Positions 47,038 to 59,344 are shown, counted from the stretch's first letter. The stretch: 64,000 nucleotides of DNA from Liolophura sinensis (GCF_032854445.1 NC_088298.1:22035295-22099294), one strand, 5' to 3'. Notes: generated from the sequence alone by a model not told the origin. Numbers and translations: made by a program.

Positions 47038-47203
47038 ATGTTATTTAAAAGTAGAAGAAAATTTAAATATCAAACAAATACCATTGAAAAGAGTATGCAT
47101 TTCCTTGCAGGTGCATGTCATAAAAAAGGAGAAGAAAATTTAAATATCAAACAATTACCACTGAAAAGAGTATGCATTTCCGCGCAGGTGCATGCCATAA
47201 AAA
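47038..47203 (+). repeat. Two-copy tandem repeat, about 81 bp
   Basis: GAAGAAAATTTAAATATCAA and AAAAGAGTATGCATTTCC occur twice, with GCAGGTGCATG in both copies. Confidence 0.88.
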
Positions 47204-47475
47204 ATGCTAATATGTACCTCAAGTTCATAAATTATGAATAAAGTCACGCCTAAATCCGCTGTGGGTGACTCCAGTTTGCGTAAAAACTAGTCCCGAAGTC
47301 TTCTGTGTTAGGAGGAGAATATCCGTTGGAAACAGTCCGTACATTTCCGACAGAACTCTTCTTCCCAGAATGTAGCGAACAGTACAGTTCGTTTTCCGCT
47401 TGACGATCGGGAAACCGGAATATTAGACGTATGTTCTGAGTTTACACGAACAAGTCAACAGTTTTAACGACTCTC

Positions 47476-47752
47476 GGGGGTCTCCGTGGCTCAGTTGGTT
47501 AGCGCGGTAGGACAGCGTAATGACCCAGGAGTCTCTCACCAATGGGGTCGCTGTGAGTTCAAGTCCATGTTGGCTTCTTCTCCGGCCGTAAGTGGGAAGG
47601 TCTTGCAGCAATCTGCGGATGGTCGTGGCTTTCCCCCAGGCTCTGCCCGGTTTCCTCCCACCATAATGCTGGCCGCCGTCGTATAAGTGAAATATTCTTG
47701 AGAACGGCGTAAAACACCAATCAAATAAATAAATAAATAAATTAATAAATTA
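47476..47752 (+). mobile_element. SINE-A, full-length reference copy
   Basis: Starts with a tRNA-like head: A box TGGCTCAGTTGGTTAGCG and B box GAGTTCAAGTCC. A conserved body follows (GGTCGTGGCTTTCCCCCAGG, CCACCATAATGCTGGCCGCC, GTATAAGTGAAATATTCTTG), then the tail ACGGCGTAAAACACCAATC and AAATA repeats. Pol III-transcribed, LINE-mobilised element; possibly the RUDI-type (V-SINE) family of molluscs, not proven here. Other copies below were found by this tail. Confidence 0.92.
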
Positions 47753-48242
47753 ACGATTCTCATTGGCTGAGAGGCAGCACACCGTCAGCATAAATTACAG
47801 GGTGTTAAAGATGGACTCCGCGATTTATGCCAGCTTTGCCGAAAAATCGCAAATTTATGCAGCAGGCACCACCAGATAGAAAACAATGTGTTCTTTTCAG
47901 CCTATAGTGTAATTTTTTAAAACTTTCTTCTTCTTTAAAAGGACAGATACGTTTTGGCAGTCCACTTGAGAACAGATATATACGTGTTTATTCAGGACAA
48001 ATGAGCCATTCATAAAAGGCATTTATAACTACATATACGTGGAAGAGGTTTATTATCCCCAATGGCATGATAGAATAGTCGAGTACGAAAGCATTTGTTG
48101 TTAAAGGTAAAACAGTCCCATTGTAACATGTGACTTGTGGAAAATGTCAAGTTACCACTTACCTGTTTCACCGTTTTCTAGAGGGAAGAATGACCCACGT
48201 TCCCTTGAAAAACTTCTGAATTTCACAGCCTTTCAGCTCCTC

Positions 48243-48375
48243 GATGTATACTTGGGGTTTTACGTCGTGCGTAACAATTTTTCAGTCATGTGTGTTTACA
48301 TGTGTCTTCTTATGGCAGGGCGAGAGCATGCCACCGATGTGGTGCCGCTACTGGTTTCTGCCAACCTTTTGACGT
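48243..48375 (-). mobile_element. SINE-C-like fragment, reverse
   Basis: GGGGTTTTACGTCGTGCGTA then TTTTTCAGTCATGTG and TGTCTTCTTATGGCAGGG. Confidence 0.65.
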
Positions 48376-48439
48376 ACCACCGGATAATGTAACACTCGAA
48401 TAGGTTAAAGAATTACAGTATTATATGTAGGTATGAACC

Positions 48440-48655
48440 CTTGGGATCATATGACGACGAGTCATTAGGTGTGAGTACGTGTACGCGTACATATACTGCG
48501 TCTTCCTGTGGCAAGGTCGCCACTGAAGTGCCACGCCTAAGACACCACACATGACACCCCATCCAGTAACATTATACATACACCGAGACAACCAGTCCCG
48601 TGACCTTATCCTAACCTCTCAGTGCTCAGCACCAAGCGAGGCAGCAAAAGGTACC
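48440..48655 (-). mobile_element. SINE-C-like fragment, reverse
   Basis: ATCATATGACGACGAGTCAT, ACTGCGTCTTCCTGTGGCA and CAGTGCTCAGCACCAAGC. Confidence 0.7.
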
Positions 48656-48842
48656 ATTTTCAAAGACTTATGACCTCTGCATCTAACTTGCGGTACCAGC
48701 AGTATCGCGAGATATGCCATGTTTTGGCTGCCATCCTGGTGTGACTGTCCGGGCAGGTTACATATACCGTCACCGAAGATATATCAACACGTATAATAAA
48801 AGCAATAAAAGCGCAACTAAGATACAGATCTCGATGATCCAC

Positions 48843-49021
48843 AACTATTTATTTATTTATTTGATTGGTGTTTTACGCCGTACTCAAGAATATTTCACTT
48901 ATACGACGGCAGCCACCAGGGTGAAAGGAAACCAGGCAGAACCCGGGGAAACCCACGACCATCTTCAGATTACTGGCATACCTTCACACGTGAGGCCGGA
49001 GAGGAAGTCGGCATGCACGAC
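48843..49021 (-). mobile_element. SINE-A, reverse, head truncated
   Basis: Well kept TTGATTGGTGTTTTACGCCG tail; stops after GGAGAGGAAGTCGGC. Confidence 0.88.
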
Positions 49022-49591
49022 TTAATAACCCTATAAACCAGCATAGTACACGATTTGGATGCTGATTGAATCCATTCAGCTAGAGCATTCCTTACGTCTT
49101 GTCATAATCATTAATAACTGTTGTCTGTTGCTCTTCGCATGATGCCGCAATTATTTTGTGCTTATTTTCTTAGTGCTTTCCTGGTTTGTGATCAACCTCG
49201 TTTGATAACTGATATATATCCATTCTTTTGGCTGCAGGAAGTTCCAAGCTTTCTGGCCGAAACAAGCAGATTTCAGTTGCCTCTTTTACCACAGAAAAAT
49301 CAGGTCGTACACGTAAGCCTGTATTACAGAAAAGGGTATGGTGTGAATTTCATTGGCTGAGCTGTCTTTAGGCCTGGATGTCACAAACATATGCTTGGTA
49401 GCGTGATTGAAAGTTTTCAAGCATGGTGCATATGTTGTGCGTAACTCTTCGCTGCCGTCACTTATTTGAAAAAAAAGTAGTCTTAGGCTACCCGTTTGAA
49501 CGAAAGCAGAAGTGTCAATTAGGACATAGATACGCGAGTACTGGATACCTGAACGTATGTTTTCTTTTTCAACTTTTCTCTGGCGTAATAT

Positions 49592-50128
49592 TTATCCTTC
49601 AATTAATTGTTCGTAGGACCGAACAATGTTTCGTTCAATTACTAAGAAGTACATAGCTACCATGACAGCTATAAGCACAGCGCTGGCGAAGCCTATAATG
49701 CTCAGCCATTTAGAAACTTGTCCTTTGCTGCGAGCGCCATCTATGTCACCCCTGGAGTAGTCTCCCGTGGACAGGCAGGCGAAGATGGTTGCCAGAAGGC
49801 CGAGGGGACAATTACACAACGTGACAAGGATGGCTAAGCCCAGGAAGTTGGGAGGTTTGCTGGGAGGAAATGTTCTCCGCTGGTGTTTCTTCGTTGAGCG
49901 ACCCACGCTATGATCTTGCTCTCCACTTACTGAAGTTCCTGGTGAATTGGAATAAATGAGCGACGGGTGACATACCTCCAGCGAGTCGCCATCTTGTGAA
50001 CGTGGATCCTCTGCGCTGATTGGCTGGTCGATTTTTACGCTGAGAAGGGGCGTGTTTGGCGGTGCTTCCGGTAAGTATTTGAAAAGGTTCGGTGCGTCAA
50101 CCGGAGGTTTGCCGAAAGGAGTTGCCAT
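49592..50128 (-). CDS. CD225/dispanin family two-helix transmembrane protein
   Basis: 178 residues in one exon, ATG at 50128. Residues 1-92 are a Pro/Ser-rich hydrophilic N-terminal region. Residues 93-119 (FLGLAILVTLCNCPLGLLA...) are an intramembrane/TM helix with the Cys-Pro-Leu-Gly signature of CD225 proteins. Residues 120-140 are the conserved loop with GDIDGARSKG, and residues 141-164 are the second helix (WLSIIGFASAVLIAVMV). This is the dispanin layout shared by IFITM, PRRT and TMEM-type proteins, which sit in plasma, endosomal or synaptic vesicle membranes. Which subfamily is unclear, so no symbol is given. Vertebrate members usually split the domain over two exons; here it is continuous. 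It lies tail-to-tail with the SPFH gene about 6.6 kb away. Confidence 0.85.
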   Translation of the reverse strand: MATPFGKPPVDAPNLFKYLPEAPPNTPLLSVKIDQPISAEDPRSQDGDSLEVCHPSLIYSNSPGTSVSGEQDHSVGRSTKKHQRRTFPPSKPPNFLGLAILVTLCNCPLGLLATIFACLSTGDYSRGDIDGARSKGQVSKWLSIIGFASAVLIAVMVAMYFLVIERNIVRSYEQLIEG

Positions 50129-50254
50129 CTTATGAAAACAAAAAGTGCTGACAACAACGGCTCTGAAATTGAAGGGAAAATGTCTTTAGCCGCATTCTTG
50201 AATTAGTGTGTTTGTTAATTTTTTGAAATTTAATCGTTTCAGTAGACTCAGAAG

Positions 50255-50520
50255 ATAATAATCCGTAATTCTAACAGAAAGTGATGCTTGAATGTATTCA
50301 GCTGTTATAACAAATTATTCGGTTAAATACAACACATGTATACTGTTAATTCAACATTTTCAACATTCAACGTTTCGATTAAACCAACAATATAACATAT
50401 TTATATCTAAAATGTTAAATATTAAACAGTATTATTTTATAGTAAAAGAACACATTCTACTATCACTCTGACAACAGACGTTCAGTTAATATTTACACAT
50501 TGATTTTTTGAGTGTAGGCT
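50255..50520. mobile_element. MITE-F full copy, diverged
   Basis: Left arm TAATTCTAACAGAAAGTGATG; right arm CATTCTACTATCACTCTG with TTTTTTGAGTGTAGG. Confidence 0.6.
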
Positions 50521-50942
50521 ACAATTTGGTATATTCTCTTATTCTCTAAAGATAATGCGCGAAGTCTTGCATCCACCACTGACAAATCAACCTAAAGAAT
50601 AGTGTTCCTATATATGTATTATGTGGGCTTTTCTTGGACTAACGTTCAAGTTAATAATTTTAGTTGAATTTCTTTATAATTGAAATTATTTCTATTTACA
50701 TGTGATGATTTCATTTCTGTATTGGCTACCTTGTGACAAATGCATGCTTTAGCCGATTTTTTTTTATACCTATCATTTCAGAAGATTTATAAATGCAAAG
50801 AAACAAATAAGGAAACAACGGAACATCGATAAGACGAAGCGTTATGGTTTTCTTCTACATACCACGTATAAAATAATGTCAATGTTTTTGTAGTCACAAT
50901 TATTCCTAATCAAACATTCATTATTCTGAAGGCAGTAAATTT

Positions 50943-50944
50943 GT

Positions 50945-51023
<79 letters not shown>

Positions 51024-51185
51024 TTCATTTGATTCGTGTTCCACGCCGTACTCAAGAACATTCCACATACACGACGGCGGCCAGCATTACAAATGGGGGA
51101 ATCCATGCAGAACACGGGGAAAAACTCACGACCATCCGCAGGTTGCAAGAAGGCGTTCTAACGTACGGCCACGAGAGGAAAACAA
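50943..51185 (-). mobile_element. SINE-A, reverse, with a very long (TTTA)n tail
   Basis: About 80 bp of TTTA repeats, then CCACGCCGTACTCAAGAAC body. Confidence 0.88.
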
Positions 51186-53338
51186 GAACGAGCTGATTGA
51201 AAGGCAGTATAACATTAACACGTGCGCGTACATATATATTTTCTGAATTTGGCGACTTGTTATTTTCCTATCATTACAAAAAGGCACATTTTTCCAAAAT
51301 GGCCATGGGATGTTCTAATAAGAGATCTTGCATTTGAAAAATTATTATGGAAATGCTTTTCTTAAAAAATAACACGTTGTACCCTCGAGCGACAACCGGA
51401 AAGAAAAATGTGGGAAATTATCAAGATATTTTGCTGCAGGCTGTGCTGCACTTCTTTAAATGTCTGCATTAAGTTCTCACGTCTAAAAACACTGGCTATG
51501 TTTACACCTAAGAAAAATCGACCAGATGTTCTAAAGCCAAAAGCTTCAGCTCACATGCGTGTTTGTGTCTCAGAAACACAAGCCCTTGTACAACGCGTCC
51601 AAAATAATCCAGGTCAGACTTTTTCTTTGAGCCAGATTTTCAAATTTGACCGACCCGCATTTTGCTGTGCGTTGTCTGAAGTAAGCCGTCTTGGGGAGAA
51701 GCTAATCCGGCTTGAAAAAACAGAAAAATCGCCTATGGGAAGAGAAGTTAAATCCTGTATATGATCGATGTTGTTAAATACAAGGTAGGATAGGGTAATA
51801 GTGTGCAATACACGATGTAGACTGCAAGGCCCCATATTCTCCATCTTGCCGCACGTTGAAGTATTAAGATGTATGGGATTTTCTCTGCCCCAGGTGTACG
51901 TTGCTTCTATTATTGATATCAACGTAAAATATCAGATATCGTCTTCACAAATAAAACTGAATTTACCTCTTTCTTGAAACGGATGTAAACTAATAAAATT
52001 CAACTATTCCTATAAGCCTCAATAACCTTTAAGTTTTAAACCTCTTAGCTTGCAAAGGCACAATTTCTCTGCACGGTCAGCCATGCACATGTGAATGGTG
52101 TTCCAAAATACTCTCGGTTCTGAGAAGATATGTAAATATTTTTATCTGCATCAATAAAAATTCCTCAACGAAAATCTAATAACAGTTTGCCAAAGGGACG
52201 TCTTCCGAAAATCATGTTAACTTTTGTCAGCATCAACATGTTTCTGAATTCACATGGGGGGTGGGGGTGGGGGGGGGGGGGGGGGGGTGCTCTTTGTCAA
52301 ATGGCCAAAAGTTGGCCTACCCACCGATTACCACAGTATCTTACAGATCTGCTGGAAGCAGCTAATAGTACTTCCTTGCTGCTAAAATGGTTTTGACACA
52401 TTAATACCGATTACATACTTTGTATTTGTTTTCATCAAAAAAAAAATGTCAACTTCTTATAATTCATGAGACTCTTCACGATGGCTATAGATGGAGTCTA
52501 ATCTAGGTTCATAGCCAGAAATATATGTTTTTGACATTTCACTCTTTACCTTTCATCTGACATATTATGATTGCCATGGCAACACGGATACAATTCAACT
52601 CTGGCAGTGTCTGATGCCCCCACCCCCCATCCCCTCGGGCCCAAATGTGCTTAAGCTGGTGTTGCAAAGAATCACAGATGTTCCAAACTTTAATGACAGC
52701 TTTAAAGTCGGTCAGTACCAGAGCGTGCTGTTTTGTTTGGATGACATTAGCGAGTACACTTACTGACCCTGTTCACGAGATTGGAGTGGTTGTCCAGTGC
52801 ACGATGGTCTAGTTTGAGACCGATTCGTTACTCTAATAAAACATGATGTCCACACAGAATATAAATAAAATAAAATTAGTACATTAAAACTATATTGCAG
52901 TGCATAATAATATTCCTTAACTATGAAATTATGTATTTATTTATTTATAGTAATGATAGAATTTCTCAAGAATTTGTCGCTTTATAGATGGCGGAAACCA
53001 CAGTACACGGAATACTCTGGATTCTAGAGAGAAAGAGCTGAATTCGAACATTCGACCTCATTGGTATATAGCATAAAAAGCGCGGTGTCTAACTAGCGTG
53101 GGCTCTAATGCAATGTTTGCACTATTTTATACAATTTCCACAGATACAAATTAAATGCTTATTTAACACTGCCTAGATAATAGTTGTTTATCTATATTTG
53201 GTAAATTTAAAAAATTAAAATCACTCATCTTGCTGTAGTAGAGAAATTAAATATGAAAACATGATCTCATAAAATGCGGTGGAAGCCATGTGAAACAGAA
53301 GAAACATTTAGTTACCCTGCCCTTAATAAAAAATATTT
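51186..53338. other. Intergenic, mostly unrecognised
   Basis: Holds the G-rich run at 52253-52288 and a 118-codon frame at 51408-51764 without family signal. Confidence 0.45.
52253..52288 (+). repeat. G-rich homopolymer stretch
   Basis: Nearly pure G with a few T, ending in a long run of G. Confidence 0.9.
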
Positions 53339-53587
53339 AGAGGCCTCCGAGGCCGAGGGAGTTAGCACGGCAACACGGCGCGATGACCCAGGATCCTCTC
53401 ACCAATGCGGTATGTTGCTCTTCCTTGCTTTCCCTCCGGACGTACGTGGGAAGATCTAACAGCAACCTGCGGATGGTAGTGGGTTTTCTCCGTGCTCTGC
53501 CCAGTTTCCTCCCACCATAATGCTGGTCGCCGTCGTAGAAGTGAATTATTCTTGAGTACTGCGTAAAACACCAGTCAGAAGAAATAT
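53339..53587 (+). mobile_element. SINE-A, full length, forward
   Basis: tRNA-like head (GGCCTCCGAGGCCGAGG) to AAACACCAGTCAG tail. Confidence 0.85.
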
Positions 53588-54097
53588 TTAGCGCATCCTT
53601 GTAAGCAATATTACTGTTTACATGCGGTTTTAGCTTATTTGATATTAGGTTTCGAAATACATGTATACTGAGTCACTCCAATACATATAGAATACACATA
53701 GAAAAGACATATCCTCACAAAGTGTTCCTCTTGAGCTATACTGGGAAAAGAATAACAAATTAACGAACATCTCATTGTAATACATGGGAAAACTGAGCGG
53801 AATATCGGTGACATCTTGCACATCTCGATAGTTCTAACGCTAAAGACGACTGTAGAGAAATCTTAGTCAAGGCATATTTATTTTCTTTTTTTGTTTCTTT
53901 CTTTATACATGTGTTCTTTGAAAACAGAATACAGATTCATAGAAGAACAACACAATTATATCGTTATTAATTTGGTTTGTCTCTTAGGCTGAATGGTATT
54001 TTAATTTTATTGGTTATCTACGTCATTCTGTCCGTCCGTCGGTCTGGGAGTCGGTTTATCAGTCCGCTTATTTGTGTTTTTTGCTGTCTTCCCATCC

Positions 54098-54213
54098 AGT
54101 CGCTTGTGGGTAGGTAATACAACAACCTAGGCATGGCCGTGGATTTATCCCGGGCTTGCAGCATATAAGTTAAATATTGCTGAGTACGATGTTAAACTCC
54201 AAATAAATAAACA
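54098..54213 (+). mobile_element. SINE-A-like body and tail, diverged, forward
   Basis: TAAATATTGCTGAGTACGATG then AAATAAATAAAC; tail partly like SINE-C. Confidence 0.6.
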
Positions 54214-54659
54214 AAGTAATGAATTAATGTAACATTTCTCGGATTTCTGGAACACATAATATCCATTTTGACTCTCTGATTCAGTGTAACGGCATCATCC
54301 GATTGAGTCTTGTATAACCTCAAACTTAAGGTTCTTTTCCTGTCCACACGATGGCTTGGCAAATATCCTTGACCGCACAATATTAACCCCAAGCCTTACC
54401 CTGTAACACGCTTTCACTCTAAGGCGCTTTCACCTTTAAATTACGACACCGAAGCACTAAGAAAGCCTATCTCAAAACTATCTACCTTAGGACGGTAGAG
54501 AATCGCGAAGATGATTTCAATCATTGGTATCGCATAGTGCCCTGAAGCGAAATTTCATCTTCGCTGCGGCGATATGTAATTATGACACTGACGCCATGTG
54601 AATTAAAGGATTCTTAATAAAAGGTTGTGAAAGACGGGTTGCCTTTCCCGTCTTTCCTA

Positions 54660-54775
54660 TATAATTAAAAACGTACAACATAGAGAGTAATACCAGAACT
54701 GCGACGACAGTGTGATAGCTGGCAAATGGTGAGTCGTAACCGATGAAGTATGGCGTCTTGTCAATTTACCTGTCA
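54660..54775 (+). repeat. Dispersed repeat D, copy 2
   Basis: AATTAAAAACGTACAACA and GCGACGACAGTGTGATAG, same orientation as 2040-2160. Confidence 0.75.
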
Positions 54776-57004
54776 GGGTAACTTTAACTTTCCATGTAAA
54801 GGCATAAATAGTTTATGGCTTATGCAGAATTAGGTAACAAAAATGCAGTGATATTAATCGCAATTTATTAGACGTCACTAGTCTAGAAGTACTCAAAATG
54901 CTGTGTTGTCAGCTCATAGAAAACATAATCATATTAAATATCTCTCCCTTCTCTCACCTTCTCGCACCTCACCTCGCCTTTCCTCACATCCTTTCAAAGA
55001 AAAGAACACCTGTTTTCTTAGACTGTAAGCAATGGTGTCCTGTTTTAGTCCTATTAATTTAATTCTGAACAGTTAAAATAAAACAGTTAAAAATTATCAC
55101 ACTACCATTTCTGCTCCATGTTATAGTCTTTTCTTTTTACAGCGACATTTCTTTCCTGTCTTGTCGAGGTCTTCCTCTGCGTGCAAGAGCGCTTACCTTT
55201 ATAGTGCTGCCTCACAGGAGTGCCCGAGAAAACCATCGACCTTTGGCATGTTACTGATGAGCATTTTCACGGGTGACGCACATGTATAGATGTGCACACT
55301 ACATTGATGGAATGTTCACATAAAAGTACAAAATGATTAAAAATGAACTGAACTTTGAAGCAAACACCACTCAAAAACATAAGCTAGCATTGTAGAATCA
55401 GTTAAAACAGGTAGCTCCGTTTACTTTGAGATGTTTTGAACGTCACTCCGTTATTGTGGTGTGATTATTGTGTGATTTTGTAAGAGTCGACTCTATGCAT
55501 GAAAACAGAATGGCCCTAACTGTGGTAAATTGACAAGAGATCGTATTTTACCATTTGCCAATTATCACTCGGGTGCTAGACACTATAGGTCTTCTATTAT
55601 ACGTCAGCTTCGTTGAGAGAGAAAAATCTGCTGGTACAAAACAGGACTTTGCTTCTGCACAAAGGCCTGAATGAGAGAAGCCCCTTTAATTTCTGTCCAG
55701 CTGCTTGTTTGATATCCTGGCTCATTAAGATTGTGTTCTTGTTCAGCGGTGCGTGTCATGGGCTCAATTTGTAGGCTTGCTTCTCTGTGTTTGTGTAGCC
55801 CCATCTTTCCATAGTAAGTAATTGGAAAACACAGATAATATAATTGATTTAATGTACACATGTACAAGACCCTGCATTCTTACCAGCATTACCACCATTC
55901 ACGACAAAGGACAGAGGAAATTTAATACTCAGGTTGGGATATAGTATACCGAAGAGCCCATGGCTGAGAAACCATTGATTGGCCTTCATATTACGTAATG
56001 AGAATAATTAACAGGTCACCTGACATGCTAGCGTGACTTCAATACCACTGACGTCTCGAGATATCGTAAGAGTTGTATCAGCCAACATAGAGGCATACCC
56101 GTGAGTGTATTGTTTAGACTAATTTCAATATGTTCTGCAGAGGGAGGGAAATGGAACAGCTCTGAATAGCCACTGGCCAGGCTCTGTCTACGTGCAGTTG
56201 AGAATCTGACATAGCCTGTCTGATATCTGATATCGTACGTACACTTCAGACGTAAGATAATATTGTTCACAAATGACTAATCAAACAACCTCATAAACAC
56301 ATTAAAGTGAACATAAAGTCCAACACTAAAGCTGGATTAATTCATAAAGCACTATTCCAGAAATGTTCTAAAAATATTTTTAAAATTTTACACCATTTAT
56401 CAACAAAATAAATACAAAATGATCGTGAGTACTTAGCCACTCATTTGGTGACGCCATTTTGCCATGTTATAGCTATCTAGAGTGACGTCACAAAACCTAG
56501 GAGCTTTCCGTACCATCGGAATTAAACAATATGCCAATGAGAAAACACAATCAGGAACGCGTGACACCTAACCAAAGAGTATCAGTTCTGTCCCGTTTTG
56601 AAAGGGACGATGTTTATTTTAGCCTGGCTTACACGGTTTACACGGTTTACACGAGACTCTTTCATGCAGATTTCGGGAAGATATTTTCGTAATAAATTGC
56701 TAAGGAAAAATGATGCAAAGTCACAATATTTTTCTTCATGCATTGACTTTCCCGAAGCAGTTTTCTTGACACCTCACCCTGACACGTTACTGCAGTCTCC
56801 TGTCCAACATGTACACACTGTGACACGCGCAACCGTTCTCAGTTCCGTTTTCATAAAATGCATCAGGTTAACACTTAAACCAACCGCAAAATCCGATGTA
56901 TTCCATTGATATGTGCCTATCCAGTGTAGGAAACCAACTGAGGGCAAGTAGGCCGCAACGCCCTAGTCATTATACTAATACGAGCCAACCGGTCATTGCA
57001 GTTC
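54776..57004. other. Intergenic, nothing recognised
   Basis: Short CTCACCTTCTCGCACCTC-like repeats near 54950; no coding signal held up. Confidence 0.45.
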
Positions 57005-57230
57005 CCTTTAATTTATACTATACTATACCATAATATACTCTATTTTACTGTAGTATACTCTACCATAGTTATACTCTACTATAGTTATATTCTACTATAG
57101 TTATACCCAACTATAGTTATACTCTGCTAAACGATACTCGACTATACTGTACGATACTCTACTCTAATATACTTATACTCTGCTATAGGCATCCTCTGTT
57201 ATACTATAGTTATACTCTACTATACTCTAC
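57005..57230 (+). repeat. Degenerate 17-18 bp tandem repeat next to the GC-rich island
   Basis: Variants of TATAGTTATACTCTACTA. It ends about 10 bases before the sharp change to GC-rich sequence. Confidence 0.85.
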
Positions 57231-57352
57231 ACACTTCTGTGTTACAGAGACCCGCAAACAAAAACGAAGCTAGCTCGTCGAGTGCAGCAAGTCTTTAGAC
57301 GGAAGCGTCAAGCAAGGAAAAGTGGAAGATCCCGGCGAGCCAATTCCAACCT

Positions 57353-58440
57353 GACCCGACCCAACCCCTCAACTATCTCCTGCCTAGCAGGGAGAGTGAG
57401 AGTGAGCTATGGCGGCTGTATTTCCATCATGGCAAGTCGGTGCAGGACCTCTAGAACTACCGGCTCAGCGATCTCGGAGCCATGGACGAATATCTGAACG
57501 CTATCTATAACGATCAACCCACCGCCTTTACCGTCAACTATAGCTTTGGATACATCCCTCGCCACAAGAAGACGGGGCAGTTGCGTTACTTTTACCCCAG
57601 CACCAATAATTCCCGGGTACTCGACGCTCCGTACCATGTGGCGAGACGGGCTGACCTGCGTGAACTCCTCGCTTATCTTCCAGCAAAGATCCACTCACCT
57701 GGGCGCAGCAACAATGTCACCACACTAAATGGATTGTAGATCTCTTGACTAAGGTATTGTTTTTTGTTCACAAACTACCCCATCAGCCCATCGGTGAGAG
57801 CGGGGTAACGTTGCCGCTTTACCTGACGGCTAACTAGGGGCTGCACACGTTAGTGGGCTTAACTGATGGACCTTACACGGGCCATTTGTGTTTATTTCGG
57901 TGTTGGACGTCTATCTGAGCAAGACCAACCCCCAAATGTGCGAGAACCAGGCTCGACATCACTACCAAATTTATCTGGAGGTGGTAGAGATGGAGTCCAG
58001 GCATTTCCGCAGTGTACCTCTCAGTGCGCTGGACACAATGGAGAGCCTTTTCAAAGTGAACATCCGAGTGTACCAGCTCCTCTCCATTAACAGCTTTTAC
58101 TCGGTTCATCTCGTCCATCGCAGTGCACAGCGCTATGCTTCCACCATGCGTCACCTCCGGGAAGGTGACGACGGAATAGCCCCTTACCGAGCATGTTACG
58201 ACCGAAGCTTACATGCCCCCTGTGGACGAAGCGATGACCGGCTCAACGGAATGGACGTCCCATCACATCCCCGTGAGTGTCAGCGCGAATTCCAATGTGT
58301 CCGACTACGACTAACCCGTATGCTTCATCTCTACCAGTGATCCCCACGCGCTCGTCGAACGGATGATGGCTTACCTCAATACCATGAACGAGATCAGTAG
58401 CGTCTATCTCACAAAGCGTTATGCTTGCATCTACATGCAA
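57353..58440 (+). pseudogene. Decayed Polinton/Maverick (adintovirus-like) PolB N-terminal region
   Basis: Frame 57353-57739 is open apart from one TAG at 57452 and contains SFGYIPRHKKTGQLRYFYP and DAPYHVARRADLREL. A second frame has HLCLFRCW at 57883-57906, an OTU/peptidase-like motif found near the start of these polymerases. A third (57888-58340) has PLSALDTMESLFKVNIRVYQ and LVHRSAQRYASTMRH. Order and motifs resemble the region ahead of the exonuclease domain in Polinton/adintovirus protein-primed DNA polymerases. The catalytic PolB motifs are not present here. At least one stop and two frame changes; an inactive relic. Assignment is from motif memory and needs a profile search. Confidence 0.5.
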
Positions 58441-58444
58441 TTAA

Positions 58445-58535
58445 CAATCAACAAAATTCAGGCGCCTAGTCCGACCAAGTGATCACCCATGGGTCATTTA
58501 AAAGGAACTGAAGGAGCTGCTCAATCCCAACATAC
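58445..58535 (+). repeat. Detached copy of the GC-island repeat unit
   Basis: AAAATTCAGGCGCC, then GATCACCCATGGGTC and GGAACTGAAGGAGCTGCTCAA, the same word order as the units at 60185-60700, 1.7 kb away in the same orientation. The two sites bracket the minus-strand ORFs. Confidence 0.7.
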
Positions 58536-58998
58536 CAGTGAGGAGGCTGGCGGCTGGTGCGAAGCCTAGCCCGGTGTCGTCCCTATGTCCGTGTATAGTG
58601 ACTGAACCTGTTCCAGACAGATATATAACAAAACACGCCAGTGTGTCGTGAGCATAAAAACCACCCGTTTGTATTTTCTTTTTTTTGGACACCAGTGTAC
58701 ATGATTTTAACACGGAGCGTCTATAGAGTAGTGACTCAGCGTGGTTGGAGGGTAGTCGTACCTCGTACATTAACGTGGGGCGAACAATTTCTAAATAATA
58801 CTGCTGAATGGGCCGGGGATCCTTGACATGTCGGCAGACATCTTCAGTATAACCTTGCACGACCTGCAGACGTCCCTGATTGACAATACCATCCGCAAAC
58901 ATGCTACGGAGTAGACCAGTGTAGCCTTGAAGGTCGGTGACGGCATCCACCCATTCTTTCCATCTGGGCGTGGTGCGTAGGTTATTCAGGCTAGACAA
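58498..58998 (-). CDS. Hypothetical ORF in the GC-rich island (166 codons)
   Basis: Open frame on the strand opposite the PolB relic, starting MSSLNNLRTTPRWKEWVDAV, with an N-terminal two thirds of ordinary composition (VTDLQGYTGLLRSMF, PIQQYYLEIVRP) and a C-terminal part that looks read-through. Its place beside the PolB-like relic suggests an element structural gene, but no family is recognised. Probably a fragment. Confidence 0.3.
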   Translation of the reverse strand: MSSLNNLRTTPRWKEWVDAVTDLQGYTGLLRSMFADGIVNQGRLQVVQGYTEDVCRHVKDPRPIQQYYLEIVRPTLMYEVRLPSNHAESLLYRRSVLKSCTLVSKKKKIQTGGFYAHDTLACFVIYLSGTGSVTIHGHRDDTGLGFAPAASLLTGMLGLSSSFSSF

Positions 58999-59344
58999 GA
59001 AGACATCGTCATTCTAGTGCCGTCACCGACCGAGCCACGCAGTCATCAATCAAATTCACTTACGGTGAATGACCCATAGCTAATAAATAAATAAATAAAT
59101 AAATAAAAACTAACACACGCGTTGCGGTTGACAAATAAAGACCGGCCGTTCAACATTATTTTTTTTCTTTTTTTATTGCATGTGAACTCTAACAATGATG
59201 TGTGTCATTTACTTTTTTTGTCATCGTAGGAAATGTCTCGTAGTGACGGTGGTGTATGAATCACCGATATGAAAGTCTTCGCCATGGTTTATATTCAGAA
59301 CTCGTACCCTGGTCACATCCCTGTAAAACACATGGGTAGAATGA

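Noticed and set aside
47476-47560. A true tRNA gene
   Set aside because: Has A and B boxes but is the head of SINE-A, followed by the SINE body and tail, and does not fold as a full tRNA by eye.
57873-58154. Minus-strand frame across the PolB relic
   Set aside because: Shadow of the plus-strand frame, which carries the family-like motifs.
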